A DNA stretch of 64,000 nt from Tanytarsus gracilentus (GCA_038502055.1 JAXRKN010000043.1:8060001-8124000), one strand, 5' to 3'. Numbered from the stretch's first letter, positions 13,253 through 28,481 are shown. The notes: generated from the letters alone by a model not told the origin. Program-made: numbers and translations.

Positions 13253-13383
13253 CTTGGCGTGGTGAATTGGGCGAACACGAAAGACTCATGAGAACTAAAG
13301 CCGCATTGCACTCATCCATATCGTCACCATCGAGCAAATATTCGCGTTCATCCTGAGTGTAGGAAGTTCTTCGCTTGCGCGAT
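13253..13383 (-). CDS. Glut4EF: Glut4EF-like transcription factor, coding exon 3
   Basis: Encodes SRKRRTSYTQDEREYLLDGD followed by DDMDECNAALVLMSLSCSPNSP. The basic RKRR cluster is a likely nuclear-localisation signal. The AALVLMSLSCSP block is the conserved motif seen upstream of the zinc finger in the ZNF395/ZNF704/SLC2A4RG family, and it is the strongest support for the assignment after the N-terminal domain. Acceptor CAATAG at 13384-13389 and donor GTTAGT at 13247-13252 (minus strand) keep the frame on both sides. A short 204-bp intron separates it from the next exon. Confidence 0.8.
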
Positions 13384-16300
13384 CTATTGAATAAAAATCA
13401 GCAAATAAAAGTTTATAATATTGCAATACAAATCGAGAAGGCAATTGAACGTCGCGAGACCAAAACCTGAATATAATGAAAATCTCAAATGCCAGGTGAT
13501 TGTGTAACACAACGCTGTGTTTTGTTATCTGAAATATAAATTAAAAACCGACAAAAAACACACAAACGCTACATAGTGAATGCGGAGGAGTGGAGCGGCA
13601 GCAGCAGCAACACATGAGAAACACCTCGATAACCTTGAAACGCTCTACACCTCGCATTTCAAATTCTCTTTGCCGCTTAAATAAATTCTTTTTTTGTAGT
13701 TCCAGTTAGGAGTTTCGAAAATGCCAGTAGCTTTATGAAATTCCTTCCGTAATTTTTGAAAAATTGATTTTATGCTGGCGATTATTCAAGTGGTGTGACA
13801 CCTGGGCATACTTAATTATTTATTTTGTCACAGATTTTTGGAATATTAAATGTGTGTCCCACCCCTAACATATCCGCAATTAAGCTTAAAGTAATTTCAC
13901 ATCATTTTGCAGACCAGGAAGAAACGCACTAATCGACAGCAGCAGACTAACCGGTAAATGATTTTGCAGATTCGTGTGCTGCAAAATGAGTAATTTGTTG
14001 CCTCATCATGCACGTCGTCACTCCTCAATCAACCAAGTTTGGAGTTTCCTAATTTATATTATAAAAAAAGTTTTGATTTGCAGCCTTCAAAATAATAGAT
14101 TAAATGCGCTAGTTAAGTAACCGGCTTTAATGAGGTATGCAAAATAAAATTTACATTGTATCAGATCTGTTAAGCGTTAGCCGGAGGCAACCTGCTGTCG
14201 ATTTGAATCAAGAGAAAATTCGCAAAAAATAAAACTTTCACCGCCAATCGAATTAAACTGTTGCCACTTTTTCTTTTTATTTCGCGCTCCATAATAAATT
14301 AGTCTACATGTACGTCAGATTTGATTCATTTGAAGTTAATGTGAGCTCATCAATAGACATTTGTAGGACGATAGACATACAGACGATCGACATAAATGTT
14401 TAAATGTGTAAAAAATGGGAAAACCGTAATAAAAAGAATTGCTGATAAAATTATTATCTTTTAATATCAATTTACTCGCAAGTTAATTGCGCAAAAATTG
14501 AGTTTACCATTGTAATGGTTTTTTTGAATATCCGTAAAGGGTGTCGCTGACCGATAATTTCAACGGTCAAATGAGACATTCGGTTTTGCGTCAAGTTCAA
14601 CGATAATTTTATCAGCTTTCAATGTGAAGGTAAATAGAAATTTCAGTTTTTCTGACTCATTTTCAGCGCGTCAGCATCGAAAAAAATTTCACACAACTCG
14701 CAAGTGGCCGGTTGTGAAACGAAAAAATATCTTTCAACGATTTCGTAACATTGAGAGCATAAAAAACATTCCGAACAAATTTTTCTTAATTCTCGGCGTG
14801 AAAATGTAAAAATTTTCCTTCACACTCACGGGAGAGCGAGCGACGAGTAAAAAAATAAAATTTTCATCGAAGGCCAAAAAAACTCTAAATTTTTTTTATC
14901 TGTTCGCCATGACTGTCGAATCCGATATGTCGAATGATGAACGAGTCGAGTCAAGTCACAAGATGGCAGATGGGAAAATGATTTTATGGAGTATTGAGCA
15001 GAAATTCACTTCCTAGATCATTAAAAATGCTTCTTGAATTCTCAATTAGTGCTCGGAGATGCGAGAGAATATTTTCATTTTTATTTATTTTTTTCTGTAA
15101 TATTCTAACGACCTCGAATTGTGTGTGTATTAAACATTTGCTGTATACATTATCATATTTTTTTCGGTTCTTTACACTAATTGACCGACTACTGGCTTTA
15201 ACTTTAGTGGCTATGCGTGAGTACATATTTTTGCCGCGACTGAATGATGATAACCAGTCCGACTGAAATGCCTTTATAACTGTGAATACATTAATAACCA
15301 GAGTGATACGAAATTATAGAGTCGCTGGTCGCTGTGAAACAGGTATGATGGAGACACCTTAAGGTGTCATTCTATTCGATGCAAGGCTTTTTTAATATAA
15401 CCGCTTTTCTGGTTTTTGTAAAACATTTTTCATAGCAGAAGTGTGAGAAATTTAAGAAAATTTACATTCATATGAAAAATGAAGGTTCGAGTCCTAAAAT
15501 ATTTTAAAAAATAACTTCTATTCTTCTGGTCTGAATTTTTTTTTTGAAAAATCATTCAAAAATTTCAGGTTCTAATCCTAAAATTAATCTTTAAAGCTTG
15601 CATCCTTTTTTGGATACTCATTCTTGCTGATGTCGGCGACCGCACTCAAATCCACATCAGTATTTTATGCAACATTGTCGTCATGAAATATTCTCAGATA
15701 TTTTGCTTAATTTTTTAGAAGTCATTTATTTATATAAAAAAGAGAATCCGCTCAATTCACAGCATGAATCAAGTCAACGGTCTTTCCATTATTCATTTGC
15801 GATTTATTTGAGACTTTAAGCGACGCACACATATCGTATTTATGGGGATTTTATTTTATTTATTTTTTTGGAAAAGGAGAATAAAAGTTCATTATCAAAT
15901 AAGAAGAAAAAATATTCCAGACAGTCAGAAGGTAATGAAGTCTATGTGTATCGACAATGGAAATAAAAATCGTATTCAAAAGACCAGAAAAGCGTCATAA
16001 TAATTGGTCAGACAGGGCAATAAGAAGAAAACCATTCGAGTGCGATCATTTCCAAAAAGCGCAGAATGTGAGCCGTTCCGAGAGGTTGTTTCAAGGAGAA
16101 ACATTCGTGCGCTCGCCGTCGCAGCAAAAGAAGAAAAATCGCAATTGTTCCAACAACAGTTTTTTTTTGGCATTTAGACATTAATCGATAATGTCTACGC
16201 AAAAATTCAAATAAGCCGGACGACCTTCGCATTGTCGCGCACACACTACTCGCATGTGAATGCGGAATTTCTAGTCAAAGTCTCTCAATTCCGGCTGGTT

Positions 16301-16990
16301 AAATTTACTCTACATTTAATATGTGCGAAAAAAAAGAGTTGCAAACTTGTTCTCTTTATGGCTCGCTGCTGCTGCGAAATGATGATGATGATGATGTTGA
16401 GACACACAATATACTCGCAAAATCTGTTGTCGAAGGTCATGACGCGGGCCTGTTACGATATTTGTGTGAGTGAAAACTTTTTCTTCTTTATTATTTTTTC
16501 CCCGATTTCGACGGAGTGTCTCTGCGCTACTTTGGTGATTGTTTGAGCAAATAAACACTTCAATTATTGATGCGATATCTCTCTCTTTAAAATGAGCACT
16601 CTAAATGGATTTTATGCGCGAAGCGAGAACGACGCAATCGATATATCGATTTTAGTTCTTGCAACGCCAGACTTTGGAAGAATTGAAGGCTAAAAAGCAG
16701 TGCAAAAATTTCATGCGATGAATCACAAAATGAAAATTCATGCAGGTGTCTCGTTAACCGCAGCAAAGAAGAAGAAATAAATGATGTAAATGATATTTTT
16801 AACCGTCGTCGACTGTTGTTGGTGGTGGCTGTGTTTCGGGGCAAAAGGGAATTGACCGCGATGGCAGAAAATAACACAAGAGTCAGTTAATTAAAAAAAT
16901 TAAACTTGTGTGAGAGAGATTAATTTTACACTCGACCGTTGGTTCAATTGCCTCGACTTCTATAATTAACCAAGCTTTAAATCCACTCAC
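13384..16990. other. Glut4EF intron (3.6 kb)
   Basis: Non-coding, AT-rich. Two copies of the dispersed motif GGTTCNARTCCTAA lie at 15484 and 15568, an (ATG)n tract at about 16380-16396, and a perfect 16-bp palindrome AATCGATATATCGATT at 16636-16651. Overlapping open frames on both strands at 15957-16244 have no supporting features. Confidence 0.6.
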
Positions 16991-17169
16991 CCATTTTGCG
17001 TGAATTGCATTGGAACGTCAATGCTGTGTGATGATGAGCGACGTCTATCACCGGCCATGTCAGCCAAACGTGCGAAATCTGTATCGCGCTCTTGATCGGC
17101 CAAACGTGGCGAGCGACGTGATTCTGAGAGACGAACTTCCTCCAATTTCTTCACCAACTCGAAAGGTGA
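16991..17169 (-). CDS. Glut4EF: Glut4EF-like transcription factor, coding exon 2
   Basis: Encodes SPFELVKKLEEVRLSESRR and then a charged Arg/Asp/Ser-rich stretch ending in MQFTQNG. It follows exon 1 in phase 0 (acceptor TTTGCAG at 17170-17176; donor GTGAGT at 16985-16990, minus strand). No known fold; it begins with a short amphipathic helix-like segment and includes SRRSPR and RRRSSS sites of the type recognised by basophilic kinases (inference). The exon is flanked by an 18.2-kb and a 3.6-kb intron, yet the frame is intact, so the splice assignment is sound. Confidence 0.75.
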
Positions 17170-20100
17170 CTGCAAAGAGAAAAAAATAGAAAGAAAAAAA
17201 ATTAGTAATGCAGACGAATTTTACGATCATCGTGCTATCATTAGAGATTACAGTTCTTTAAACTTTCAGCTTGGAGAAAAGTGAAAATGCAACACCCTCA
17301 AAATTATCTTTGCTACTAAAATGGCATCGGCATCAAGTGAGTGGGAGTGAGAGAGAAAAATGGCAATTTTTCGTTTCGGTGTTGATGTCCTTTTGTACAT
17401 AAACGAGTCACTGCCACAATGAGAATGATGTTGAGGGAGTGAGAAAAGCTCTCTCTTATTTCACACGAAATGGAAGTAAATTTTTCAGACAAAGTTGAGC
17501 ATGGATTTTTACTGCGCTTTTTGCAACAACAATAATTATGTGTCTGTGGCATGGTTCTGAGAGATGGAGAAGAAAAAGAATGAACAACATATAACGGGAG
17601 AACGAAGAACGATGAAGGGTTGAATGAACATATAACATGAGGCACCCGGCATTCGGAGTACTCCAGATTTTCTTCTAATTCTTCTTCTTACTTCATTTCG
17701 CCGAAGTTATTTACATCAAGTGCACCTTCTAGGCATCATGTATTCATCCACAACAAGTGTCTCGAGTGTGATGGAAATGAATACAAAATGAGCTGCACAA
17801 AAGATCTCATTTTTATTTTATATTTTTCAGTCACTACACACAAAAGTCCAACAACAAAATTTGCCGAAAAAGTTTACAAGAACAACAAAATGAACGTCGC
17901 AGAGCGAGGAGAGAAAAAAGAGCCGAACACTCACTTCGGCAAGCGCGCAAAATTTTCAAAGTCGAATCATGACCTAGGGCATTTGGTTAAAAATTGCACC
18001 ATCTCCTGCTTCTCCGCTTCGCTTGCTTCGACTTTTTTTTTCAATACTCTCGCATTTCATTCTGGTTGTGCAAAATTGGATATTTTTTAATAATATTAAA
18101 ATTCATTCGAAGAAAAGAGGTTGAAATTCTGCATAAGAAATTAATTTCTGTCCAGCTTAGGTCATTCGTACCTTTCATCGATCCGTGATCGTGTGGGCTT
18201 TGGCGTCAATAAGCTCGATGTCGCGAACCGAAATAATGAATAAAAAAGTTTAAAGCGATATTGTGTAGACTCACGACATCCCTCAAACCCAGCTGTACAA
18301 AGCGCTGTTGCACCGAAATAAATAATGTGAAGAAAAAAATACAGCAAAAGGGCAATAAACTCCAGGATATTTTTACATGCACAACTTTGTGTGTGAATTT
18401 CTACAACAATATATATGTGTGCTCGTGGTACAGTCAAGTCAGAATTGCTTACGGAGAAAAGAAAAATGAAAAACTGTTGATGATGATTGGGGATGAGAAA
18501 TTCACATTTGAGTAAGTGTGAGGTTATCAGGCTTTTTGAGGATGCAACGAGGTGAAGGAACGCGAATATATAGATTTAAAATGATGACGAAGCAGACACA
18601 TATTCGAAATATAAAAAGAGTTGAATGTACACGGGGAGGTGAATTTTTATTTATGTCACTCCTGTTCGTGTGCTCACGAAAAAAATGGGGTTATTTACAT
18701 TTACGGAGAGAACGTTTGCCGGCAGTAATGAATGCATCGACTTTTTCTCTCCCCATTAACTTGCATGTAAGCTCGAATTATTCAAAGTTATGTTCCTGGA
18801 AATTGAATCGAATCATGATGAATTTAATGATGGAGGGAGAGAAAGACACGCCATAGAAAATTATAGGTAATTTCTGCGGCTCTATGACTTCTATGACAGC
18901 ATCGAGAGTTTTCAATATGCCGCCATATCATGCAATGTAATGCACACACTCAGCGCGACACGAAAATTGTGTTAATTTTTTTTTTGTGAAATTATCAGCT
19001 TCGCCTTTTTTTGCAATTCTCTTCGTTGACTCATATTTTTTTATTATAGCCACACAAACTCATGAAATTCCCTCATTTTTATCATCCGCCATCCGGTCAA
19101 AAATCTCTTTCTCTTCAACAAAGAACGTAAGGTGTCAATTTGCCACTCAATTGTGAAAGGATTTTCCACTTTTTAACCTCGCACGAAAAGTAATAATTTT
19201 CGAAAACGATAAAGTTCTTTGCACTCCCATGTTGAGGTGAATGTGAGAGAGTTTAAAATTCGTATAAAGTTTTTAAGCTGTCAGTAATTAAATATTTGTG
19301 CAATATATTTTATTTTTCTGATATTTCAATACTTTTTTTTGTCTACGAGATGAAATGTAAAATATTTGTTGAAGGGTTGAATGACTGAGAAGCTTTTTAG
19401 GGGTTATTTAGAAAGTTTGAAATTTAATTTTTATAACTTTGAGTTAATTGAATTTTGTTTTCAAAAAAAATCACGAAACCCTGAAAAATCCCTCAGACAT
19501 GTAACCTAAAATCTCGTTAAATTGCCTTAACCCATTTTTAACATGACATGATTAATATTATGACACAATTTTTCATTGTTAGCAAGTTTGACCCAAAAGT
19601 TTCAGCTCATTAGATCAACAAATTTACCTTAAATAATAACAAAATAACAAGTTTGAGACCTCCATGCATGTTTTAGTTAAAAGTATATGATGAAATTCCA
19701 TTTATTTAAACTAAAATCCTTGTAAGAAATTCCACCCAAAAATAATTTTTCTTATTCATTCTTCATTAAGCAACTTTCTCATCATGAAATAGCGATCACA
19801 ATACAGACTGACAGTGATTAATGCTCGCCAGTGTTATCGATTTATAATATTCAAGTGAGTGTCGTATATGCACACACCTGTTGTTGGAAATAGCTCGCAG
19901 TAACGATGCTATGGCAATCAAAGACCCGCGTGGCGAATTGCATACAACATTTCTCGTTAAAATTGAAGTAAATTATTTGAAAAATGAAAGGAGAAAAAAG
20001 AGAGAGAAAGTTTTTTTGCCAGCTTGTTGCCTCACATCGGCAAGAAATGTTGGCAGAGAAAAAAATATTTTATTTTATTAACTGCGTCATCGAGCTTATC

Positions 20101-23100
20101 AACATCGAGTCGAGTCACTATCATTAATATTTTCCATTGTTTGCAATTCTTTGAGCCAGCTGTGCAACTCGCTCCAAATTCAATCGAGTGAGAGTTGAAT
20201 GTGCAGCACTCAGGTAAATGAAACAATTGTGACATTTTGTCGAGTCTTCGAGGTTAATTAATAAAAAATCATCATATGGTCTTAACACGACGATTAACAG
20301 CTCATTTTTATAAGACATCCAATGTTAGCTCATTAAGTGCTAAGTAGATCAGACACTCGCGCAAAAAAATGGCAGTGTGGATTAATTAATTCCTTTGTTC
20401 ATACGAGAGGTGAGTTACATGCTCATATAACAATGAGGCAAATTTTCGCATTCTTTGTTTAAGCCTCTCACTCTCTCGACATTACACACACACACAGTCG
20501 ACATTGGGATTTTCAATTACTAAATCATACATTTGATCGGTTCGAGATTATAGAGAGGTTTCATTGTTATATCGGTGGGAAACAAAGAAGTGCACTTTGG
20601 GCATGAAAATTGACATTGCCACGTACATATGCATATGGCTAATTTTCCTTCCTCTCCACACTGCGAATAATAAAGTGTTTATGCATCAGAGATTTCGAAG
20701 TTACTTGTAAAGCTGCCGATTCCGTTCACTTTTTTCCTCTCTTCTGTATGTCATGCATATATGCCTTATTATCGCTATTATACACCACTTATAAGTATTT
20801 TTTTTGCGAAATTTTATAAAACAATGATCTCTCTTTTGAAGTTTAAATCGACGCGCACTCTTGGGGGTGTTTCGTTAAGTACGTGAAGATTTTTGCAAAG
20901 TGCAATTAAAAATTATTTACAATGTGAAAAGTTTGTATATAAATTCATAAAAGTATATAAATTTTAAATCCCTGCCTATAATACAATAATGATGCAATTA
21001 GATGATTTTGTGTCTCTCAGAATAATTCAACTTCGATGACATTTTCAATTCACTCCCTATTGTTGCGAAATTAATGTGATTTTCCACTAGAAAATTAACT
21101 CTAAAAGCACATCATGCGACTGCAATGACATTTAATTGTGGCATTTAGTCACATACAATTGAGGTGAGTAAGAGAGAAAATTGAGGGTGATAATTTTCAG
21201 CTCTTTATATATTGGCAGTAAAACTTTCGAATGACTTTTTTGTTGCGTCTATGCGAGACATGAAAGGTGAAAATAAAAATAAAATTAAGAGAGAGAGAAT
21301 GTTAAGAATCGCGCAAGAAAGACCTTCATCGTTGGCAACATAATAATTTACCCCATTCAATGAGGGAGTGCGAGAGCCCATGAGCATAATTTTCATCTCT
21401 CGCTACGCTTTAAACGTTCGCATTTTAACAAACGTACAATTTATTGCAATGTTGAAAGGCAGGCAATAAAAAGCGAAGACGAGTGCGCGAGTTGCTTGTT
21501 GCTAAGGCTAATTAAAATGAAATTATAGTTGCACGGTTGCAGTGATGGAATTTTTAGAACTCACTAATCACTGACATAAGCAATGAAATATCATAAATTT
21601 TTAAACAGAGAAATGCGCATTTCGTTACGCGAGGTCGCGTTGTTGTGGTAGGGAAAATTAAAAAAGGTCGCACTGATAAATTCGCATGCATTTCGAATTT
21701 AATTGCTTTAACATTCGAATTTAATCAACCTTTAGCACTCCGACCTCTATCAGCATAAAGCACAAAAACGTTTTTTTATGGAGCTTAACCGTGAAATTCT
21801 CGTGAGCGGAAAGTCATACATTTTTTCTCAATCAGCTATCTCGTCAATTTTTTTTATATGGCCAACGAGCAATCAAGGAGAAGAGAAAATGCGAATGTGA
21901 GTGTGCACATCTAAACTCAACTTTGCCTTGTGCTAGGTTATGTTTTATGCTGCCATTTATGATCACTTAAACCTGTTGCGCTCTCTTTCGCTTTTGCTCT
22001 TTGTGCACTTTGCCGCACGTTAAAAATTACATAAAAGCACTATAGTTTATTTTCATCCAGTAGCAGAAAGAGAAAATTATGCAAAAAAAAATAAAGTAAA
22101 TTGAAAATCAGGCTTGAAGTGGTAAAAACATCAGCATACGCTAATGGGAAAGGGCCATAAAAATAATTTTATGAGCTCAAGTTACAAGCATCGTTTCTTG
22201 TTTTCCAATTAATTTTTTTTGTAAGAATTATTGTTTGAAATCATAAATAACCGTTAGATTTAATAAATATTCATTTCTTCCCCACTTTTCGGTAATTTAA
22301 ATGTTTAAAAATATTATTTAAATTCAGCGAGGAAAATAATATTATTAAGCGGCAATTACGTAAGCAACATCAACAACTGTGCGGCGTTTATTTTTCTCTA
22401 TTCACACTCATTTGCATCATCCATGAATGTGTAAAAAAACAACAGAAAAAGAAATCAAAAAAATTGAAATATGATGAAAGTGATGTGTGAGACATCTGGA
22501 AGATGATTTTACTTTTCTTACATTAAGAGGAAATTGTGCGACTCTTTTTTGTTAGCGGGGAATTCCCAAATTAAAAGTCTCTAAATTGTTGAAAAAATAA
22601 ATTATAGCGGCAGTAATGAGAAAAAATGGAACGAGGCGCTATGCAAAAAAGTAAGTCAAGGATTTTTCGCCGTTTGATTTCCATAATCGTATACCAACAC
22701 CGCACCGAAAGTTTTACTTCACCTTTAAGCATGTTAAGCAAATATTCATACGTGGGTATGTCAAGCCGTGCAGAGAGTGTTGAGTTGTAACAATTTTTTT
22801 AAAAGGAAATTGAGCAAAAATACCAAAAAATTTATTGTTGGCTCGTTAAAATTCTTGCCCATGTACTTGTTATCCTTAATTGATTTGCAAATAAGTGTGT
22901 GTGTGGCTGATGGCGGAAGCCAATTCAAGCCTCATAACTCTTCGATTTCCTCATTATTGAAATTCGTTGAGCTTTTACCATTTGCTTGTGTCCATGGACG
23001 CGCAAATTGTGGTATTTCAAAATGCCGTCTTTCTTGACGCCGCGTCCCACTCAAATCAACATTTTATTTTTTTCATTTTTAGCTAATATTTCATGCTCGC

Positions 23101-25425
23101 AGCATTTGAATTTTATATAAGATTCACTCTCGGCTGCTCTCTGTAATTCGCTATACTTTGTTTCGTAAAATCAAAAACAACCTCGATTGGCATTATTACT
23201 CGCTGTGCTGTGTGTAGTTGGCTTGCAATGAATCTCATTTTACAAAAGAGGTGACCTACTTTGAGCGCTGCTTGCAGTATAGCGAAGAAAAAAGTCTTAG
23301 AAGTGACGGAGTGCGGCATAAAGCATGCCAGCTGTTTCAGTTAATGTATCTTAATAAAAAGAGTCACACATATATGCAATTAGAAAGAGCCACTTGACAC
23401 TCAACGCACGAATTGCATAATTGAATGAAGAATGTCTATGAGCCGAAACGAAGCATGATTGATAAATGTCTTACGATGACTATTTTTAGGCAATTGAGGT
23501 TTGATATGTTTGTGTGCGTGGTGGCGATACTAGAAGAGCTTGAGAATCGCTCAAGGAAGTGCATGCGAGAGAAAGAGAAAAATGTATGTCATTAGTCGCC
23601 ACTACCCATCATTTAAATAAGATTTTTATTAGAAACACTGCTGCATGGCTTTAATTTATTCACCATGTAACTCAAAGACGTGAACACACTTGAATTTATC
23701 TCAAAAGGCAGAAAAAGCTTGAATGCATAAAATTTATAATCATGTTGCATCCCTAACTTCCGCAATCTCATGCTCCACTGTCCTGATCTGAGTTTGAGAA
23801 AAATTGCGTCTAATTAGAGCCAGATGTGAACACTGCACTCATAACTGACACGAAAAAAAATGATGAGAAAATTGATGTGTGAGAGCTCTAAATAAAATTA
23901 ATTACAGATTAATGGCGTAACTCGCGCGTGTGTCAGTCAAGACTTGCAAAATGTGCAATTGCAACTCTTTTTTTTCTCTCATTGAGCTTAAAAATAATTG
24001 CAATTTAGGTCAGTGCAAGAAAGAGAAGAAAAAAAATTCCAAATAAAAAAGATCAACTTTATGTAACTTAGTCATAGATCTCGAAGGCAATGTTAGTCAC
24101 AATTCATGCTCTTTTCCGACCTTTTTGGGTCAATAGCGACGAAAAAAGCCAGATCATGTTTTAAATGACTTTTTTAAGGCATGCCGGTCCGAATAAATGA
24201 ACATTTATACTTCGAGTGCACTCAAGTCATTGCGGTTATGTGTGTGTGGTGTTCGATGGAGTGAATGTGTCTTTACAATCAAATGAATTATGATAAAAAA
24301 AAATTAAAATCGGGGGCACAACAAACTGACCGCGGAAAGTGATTGCAACATATCACAAATTCACAATAGAGAGCCTTCAATTGAAGCTTATTAATAATGC
24401 ATTTAACTCACATCCATGTTCGAGCGACTATATGTGTGTGTGCACACAAATGAGAGAGAAAAAAGTGAAAGAAGCCGGAATTGTTACATAAAATTTTTGT
24501 TGTTTCAAGCTCAATAAGCCCAGCTCAATAATTTTTGTATTAAAGCTCTCGCGCGATCGCTGCTTTTCGGCGTGCGGCACTCGATTTCACATTCCTTGCT
24601 TTACTTCTGTCTTCTTCACGGTTTAATTTTCACACAATGGAACACGACGAGCGCAGCAGCGGCATTACGTAAAAGCTCAAAATTTTTATAATAATTTTTT
24701 CAAATGCGCACAATGAGAGAGAGAAAAAAATGAAACTGTAATTAAATGAATCCACACGACGAGGCACGTCTTAACCTCATTTTCAGTTTGAGGAGAGATA
24801 GTGAAAATATGTGGAGAAAAAAAAGATGGCATTGTTTGTCAGCTTAAAGTGTCCATTAGTCGTCAACGCGCCTCACATCTCTCTCTCTCACTCAAGCCGC
24901 CATTTTGTCCTCAACGTAAACAAGTTTTCACAGAGCTAAAAATTCAAACAATTTCATTTCTTGCCATGCTACTCGTTTCCATGTGCAATCAAATCGCTTC
25001 AAAGCCATTCTAATAAATTTCATGTTTGTACAAGTTGAATCTGCCTCTCCGCCGCAACAGGCTAAAACTCGGCTCTGTGGTGAGCAAGCAATAATAAAAT
25101 ATATTAAAAAATTTTGAAAAATTTCCACTTCTGATATCCTAAATAAATAAATTGACGGAAAAGTATTAAATAAAATAATTTGAAAACCTGATATTTTGAT
25201 ATATTTTGTTTTAACACCTTTGATTAGTTTTTTTCTATTCCTTTTTTTTCATTCCATGAATATAGTCAGATGAAAAAAATAGAAGTTTTTTAAGTTTGCT
25301 TTGGTGTGGTGGAGTCATTCCTAGTTAGTTTTCATCATTAATATTAATCTAAATAATGTCGAAGGGAGCGTAACCGAGAAATTAGTTTAGCATGAATTTG
25401 AAATTTTATTAACCGTTATTTTTTA

Positions 25426-25457
25426 CACACCTGATATCGCAAGCGATATCAGCTGTG
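25426..25457. repeat. Inverted repeat (cruciform-type) around GATATCGC
   Basis: Arms CTGATATCGC and GCGATATCAG are separated by only AA (25431-25452). After one mismatched pair the complementarity extends a further four base pairs on each side (CACA/TGTG). The two-base loop makes an RNA hairpin poor, so a protein-binding palindrome or a repeat remnant is more likely. Confidence 0.8.
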
Positions 25458-28400
25458 CGAATCTGACTGGACAGATCAGAAAGAGAGAAATTAGATTGAG
25501 ATAGAGAGTAGAAGAGAGAAGTGGGAAAAATCCCGCTAAAGGCTAAAAACCACTGACATTTTCTTAAACTTTCAACGAGACATAAAATAATATGGTGATT
25601 AGCATGTAAATTCATTTTTAAAATTTTCAAAAATTTAAATACCGGAAGAGAACGAAAGGAAAGAAATTTGAGAGAGTGAAAATTAGCATTGAATTTGTAT
25701 CGAGGAGAAGTGTGAAGTCGGCCCAAAAGCAACAGTAGCGAGTGAATTGAGGACAGGCTTAATGAAAAACAACCGCTTAAAGAAACAACGCTGCATTATT
25801 TGAGTTTATTTTTAACAAAATGGACTTGCAATAAAAATTTTTTAAAATAATTCCAAGATATTTTACCTCCTTGACTTTTTTAATTAATTTTTTAATTAAC
25901 TCGAATAATTACAACTATGATACAACACGATTAGTGTGCGTGTATCTCACACCTCCAATATCACATCATTCTGCTAACGGTTCGCAATATTTTCGCGAAG
26001 CCGACACACAAGTGAATTTGACACAATTACGTGATCTATCGCGTTCATAGCAATAGCCGCATAAAAGACCTCAATTCTTTCATCAGCGAATGTGGACAAA
26101 TCAGATCTTAGTGCTGATGTAAATTCTCTCTCTTTTTTTCGCTCAACGATTTGCTTTTTAGGACGCAAATATTTGCTTTAATTAACATTTTTCCCGCTAA
26201 AAAAATTATACACTTATTTCATGGTGACACTTAAAAAAATGTGGCCATGGTCGACATAATCTATCATTATATATATAAATATACGCAGCAATAGAGGCTC
26301 ACACACACACAACACTTTCAATCTCCAGTTATTATTTCATTCGATGAAATGGAAAGTAAAAGTCAATTTTTTTCTTCTTTCTCTTCTGTTTTCGCTCTTT
26401 TTAATTTCCGCATAATGCAGAGATAATTTTTTTTTGGAGAAGTGAGATGAAGAGATTTATTTCGATGGGAAATTCGTTACAACTCATACAATTTTGTATA
26501 TTTTTGAGGCCACAATAGAGAGAGAGCTAGTTACCTCATGAAATACCTCCGACATGTTGGCACCCGCAAGATCTCAACAAACTCTAAATCAAAATGATCA
26601 TTTGAAACTCTACTTCATATGTGAATATGCTGCCGCATGATTTTTAATAAAATTCATTTGAATGTCACGCCAATATTACAATATTATACAAATTGCACAA
26701 CATTGTGAGCAGGATACGAATAAAAACGTTGATCATGGCCTAATCTCCCATTTAACGTTACTCGCCTTTATTTTTCTTATACATCATGTACATATATTTT
26801 GAGCGCAAATGTGATTAATTGCAGCGTGGTATAGAAAAAAATATTAATAATAATTGCAAAAATGCATTAAAAATTATGAATAGCGAAGTAATGTCTCTAA
26901 ATACACCACCACCACCAATTGACTTTGGTTTCGTGAATATTGACCGAGAAAACAATTTAATCGTGAAAAGAATTACTTAAGAAAAAAGGGAAAAAGAGAC
27001 TTTTAATGGCTTTTCAAATTGTAAATTGTGAGTGAGTGTAGGGAGCGAGAATTGACTTCATAATTGCATTTGATTATGCATTATTAGATATACAATGTTA
27101 ATGTTCATAATTATATATACCGGGTTGGGCTGGCACGGCATAAGCTGACCATTTACACCGAGTCTATTTTTTAAATAAGCATAACGGATAGTGTTAATCT
27201 CACTAACTTGAGTTAATCTCATCTAAAACTACTTAAATAATTTTTCATGGTTTTCACTTTTTTTATAAAATTTTTTGATTTATTAAATTGTAATTTATTT
27301 TTAAAATTCCGTCAAACTTGACACCTGCTTGGAACTAGTTTTTTTTGCAAGTAAAGAGAGTCGAAAAAATGATTATTGGAAGTTAATTTTCATGGCAATT
27401 TATCTCTCTCTCCCTCATGCCGTTCCAATTCACAGCAATCTCCCGATTTCAATTATCTTGAGCTACAAATATTCCTTTCACTTATCGTATATAACATTTT
27501 TTTAGAGAGCTTAGCTATAAAACTCCGACAATACACAAGTAAGTTTTAAAATTGTGCCCATAGCTTTTCCGTAATAATTTCGATGTTGTTTATTATTATT
27601 TTCCAGGCCATAAAAAATGAAGGAGAAAAAATATTGAAATGTATAGAAAAAAAATTACATAATGCAACTTTTTTTGAATTGAGTTGGCAACAGCAAATGC
27701 AAAGAGAGGAAAAAAATTGAAACTAGTAATATGCCAATAGGTTCAGGGGTGCCTCAAATGATTTTGCTGCCTCACAATTTTATTTATAGCAAATTTTGCA
27801 CAACACTGCCAAATGCATTCGGCTGCTCCGATTTGAGGTTTCCATTGGTGAATAATAAAAATTTCGTTCCATTATTATTTCAATTATCATTTTTTTTCAT
27901 ACTCTCCACCTCCTCATTTATATATCTAAAACTCTAAACTAAACTTCATCGTTTGAATACAAATTTTCCTCCAAAGAGCTGAATGCCAATTGCAACAATT
28001 ACTGAATGTGAATTAGTCATTCTTCCAAGCTTTGCATACTTAAATGTTTTTTTTTTCTAAAGTTCCTATGCGAAGCTAAGTTATGAGTGCGGAAGGTTAA
28101 ATTCATTGAGTGCATTTAACAAAAGAGAAAATTTAGCACACATCTAATCTTGCGATGATGTAAAATTTACTTTTTCAATTAACAAAAAAATGTTTTTAAA
28201 CAATTAAAATAATTTCAGACCTACGACAATCTCTCTTCAAATGCCCCTTTCACCTCCAATTTACTTTCAACGATAGTAAAATCTATTAAAATGCTGCCGT
28301 ACATAAAAAATTACTTGTTGTGCATTTCCCATGATAAGTTAAATCTAAAATCTAAAAAACACGTTTCAATCGACTGAAATGGAAATCGGGAAAGTTTTTT

Positions 28401-28481
28401 TTTGCAGAAGCGCAATAAAAAAATACAATTTTTGCCTTGCAATTCGTTTCATGTTAATGAAATTCCAATATCGTAGCTAAC

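Noticed and set aside
15957..16244. Overlapping open frames on both strands
   Set aside because: Simultaneous openness on both strands with unrelated translations points to a local drop in stop density, not to a gene.
25426..25457. miRNA precursor
   Set aside because: The inverted repeat has a loop of only two bases and arms too short for a pre-miRNA.
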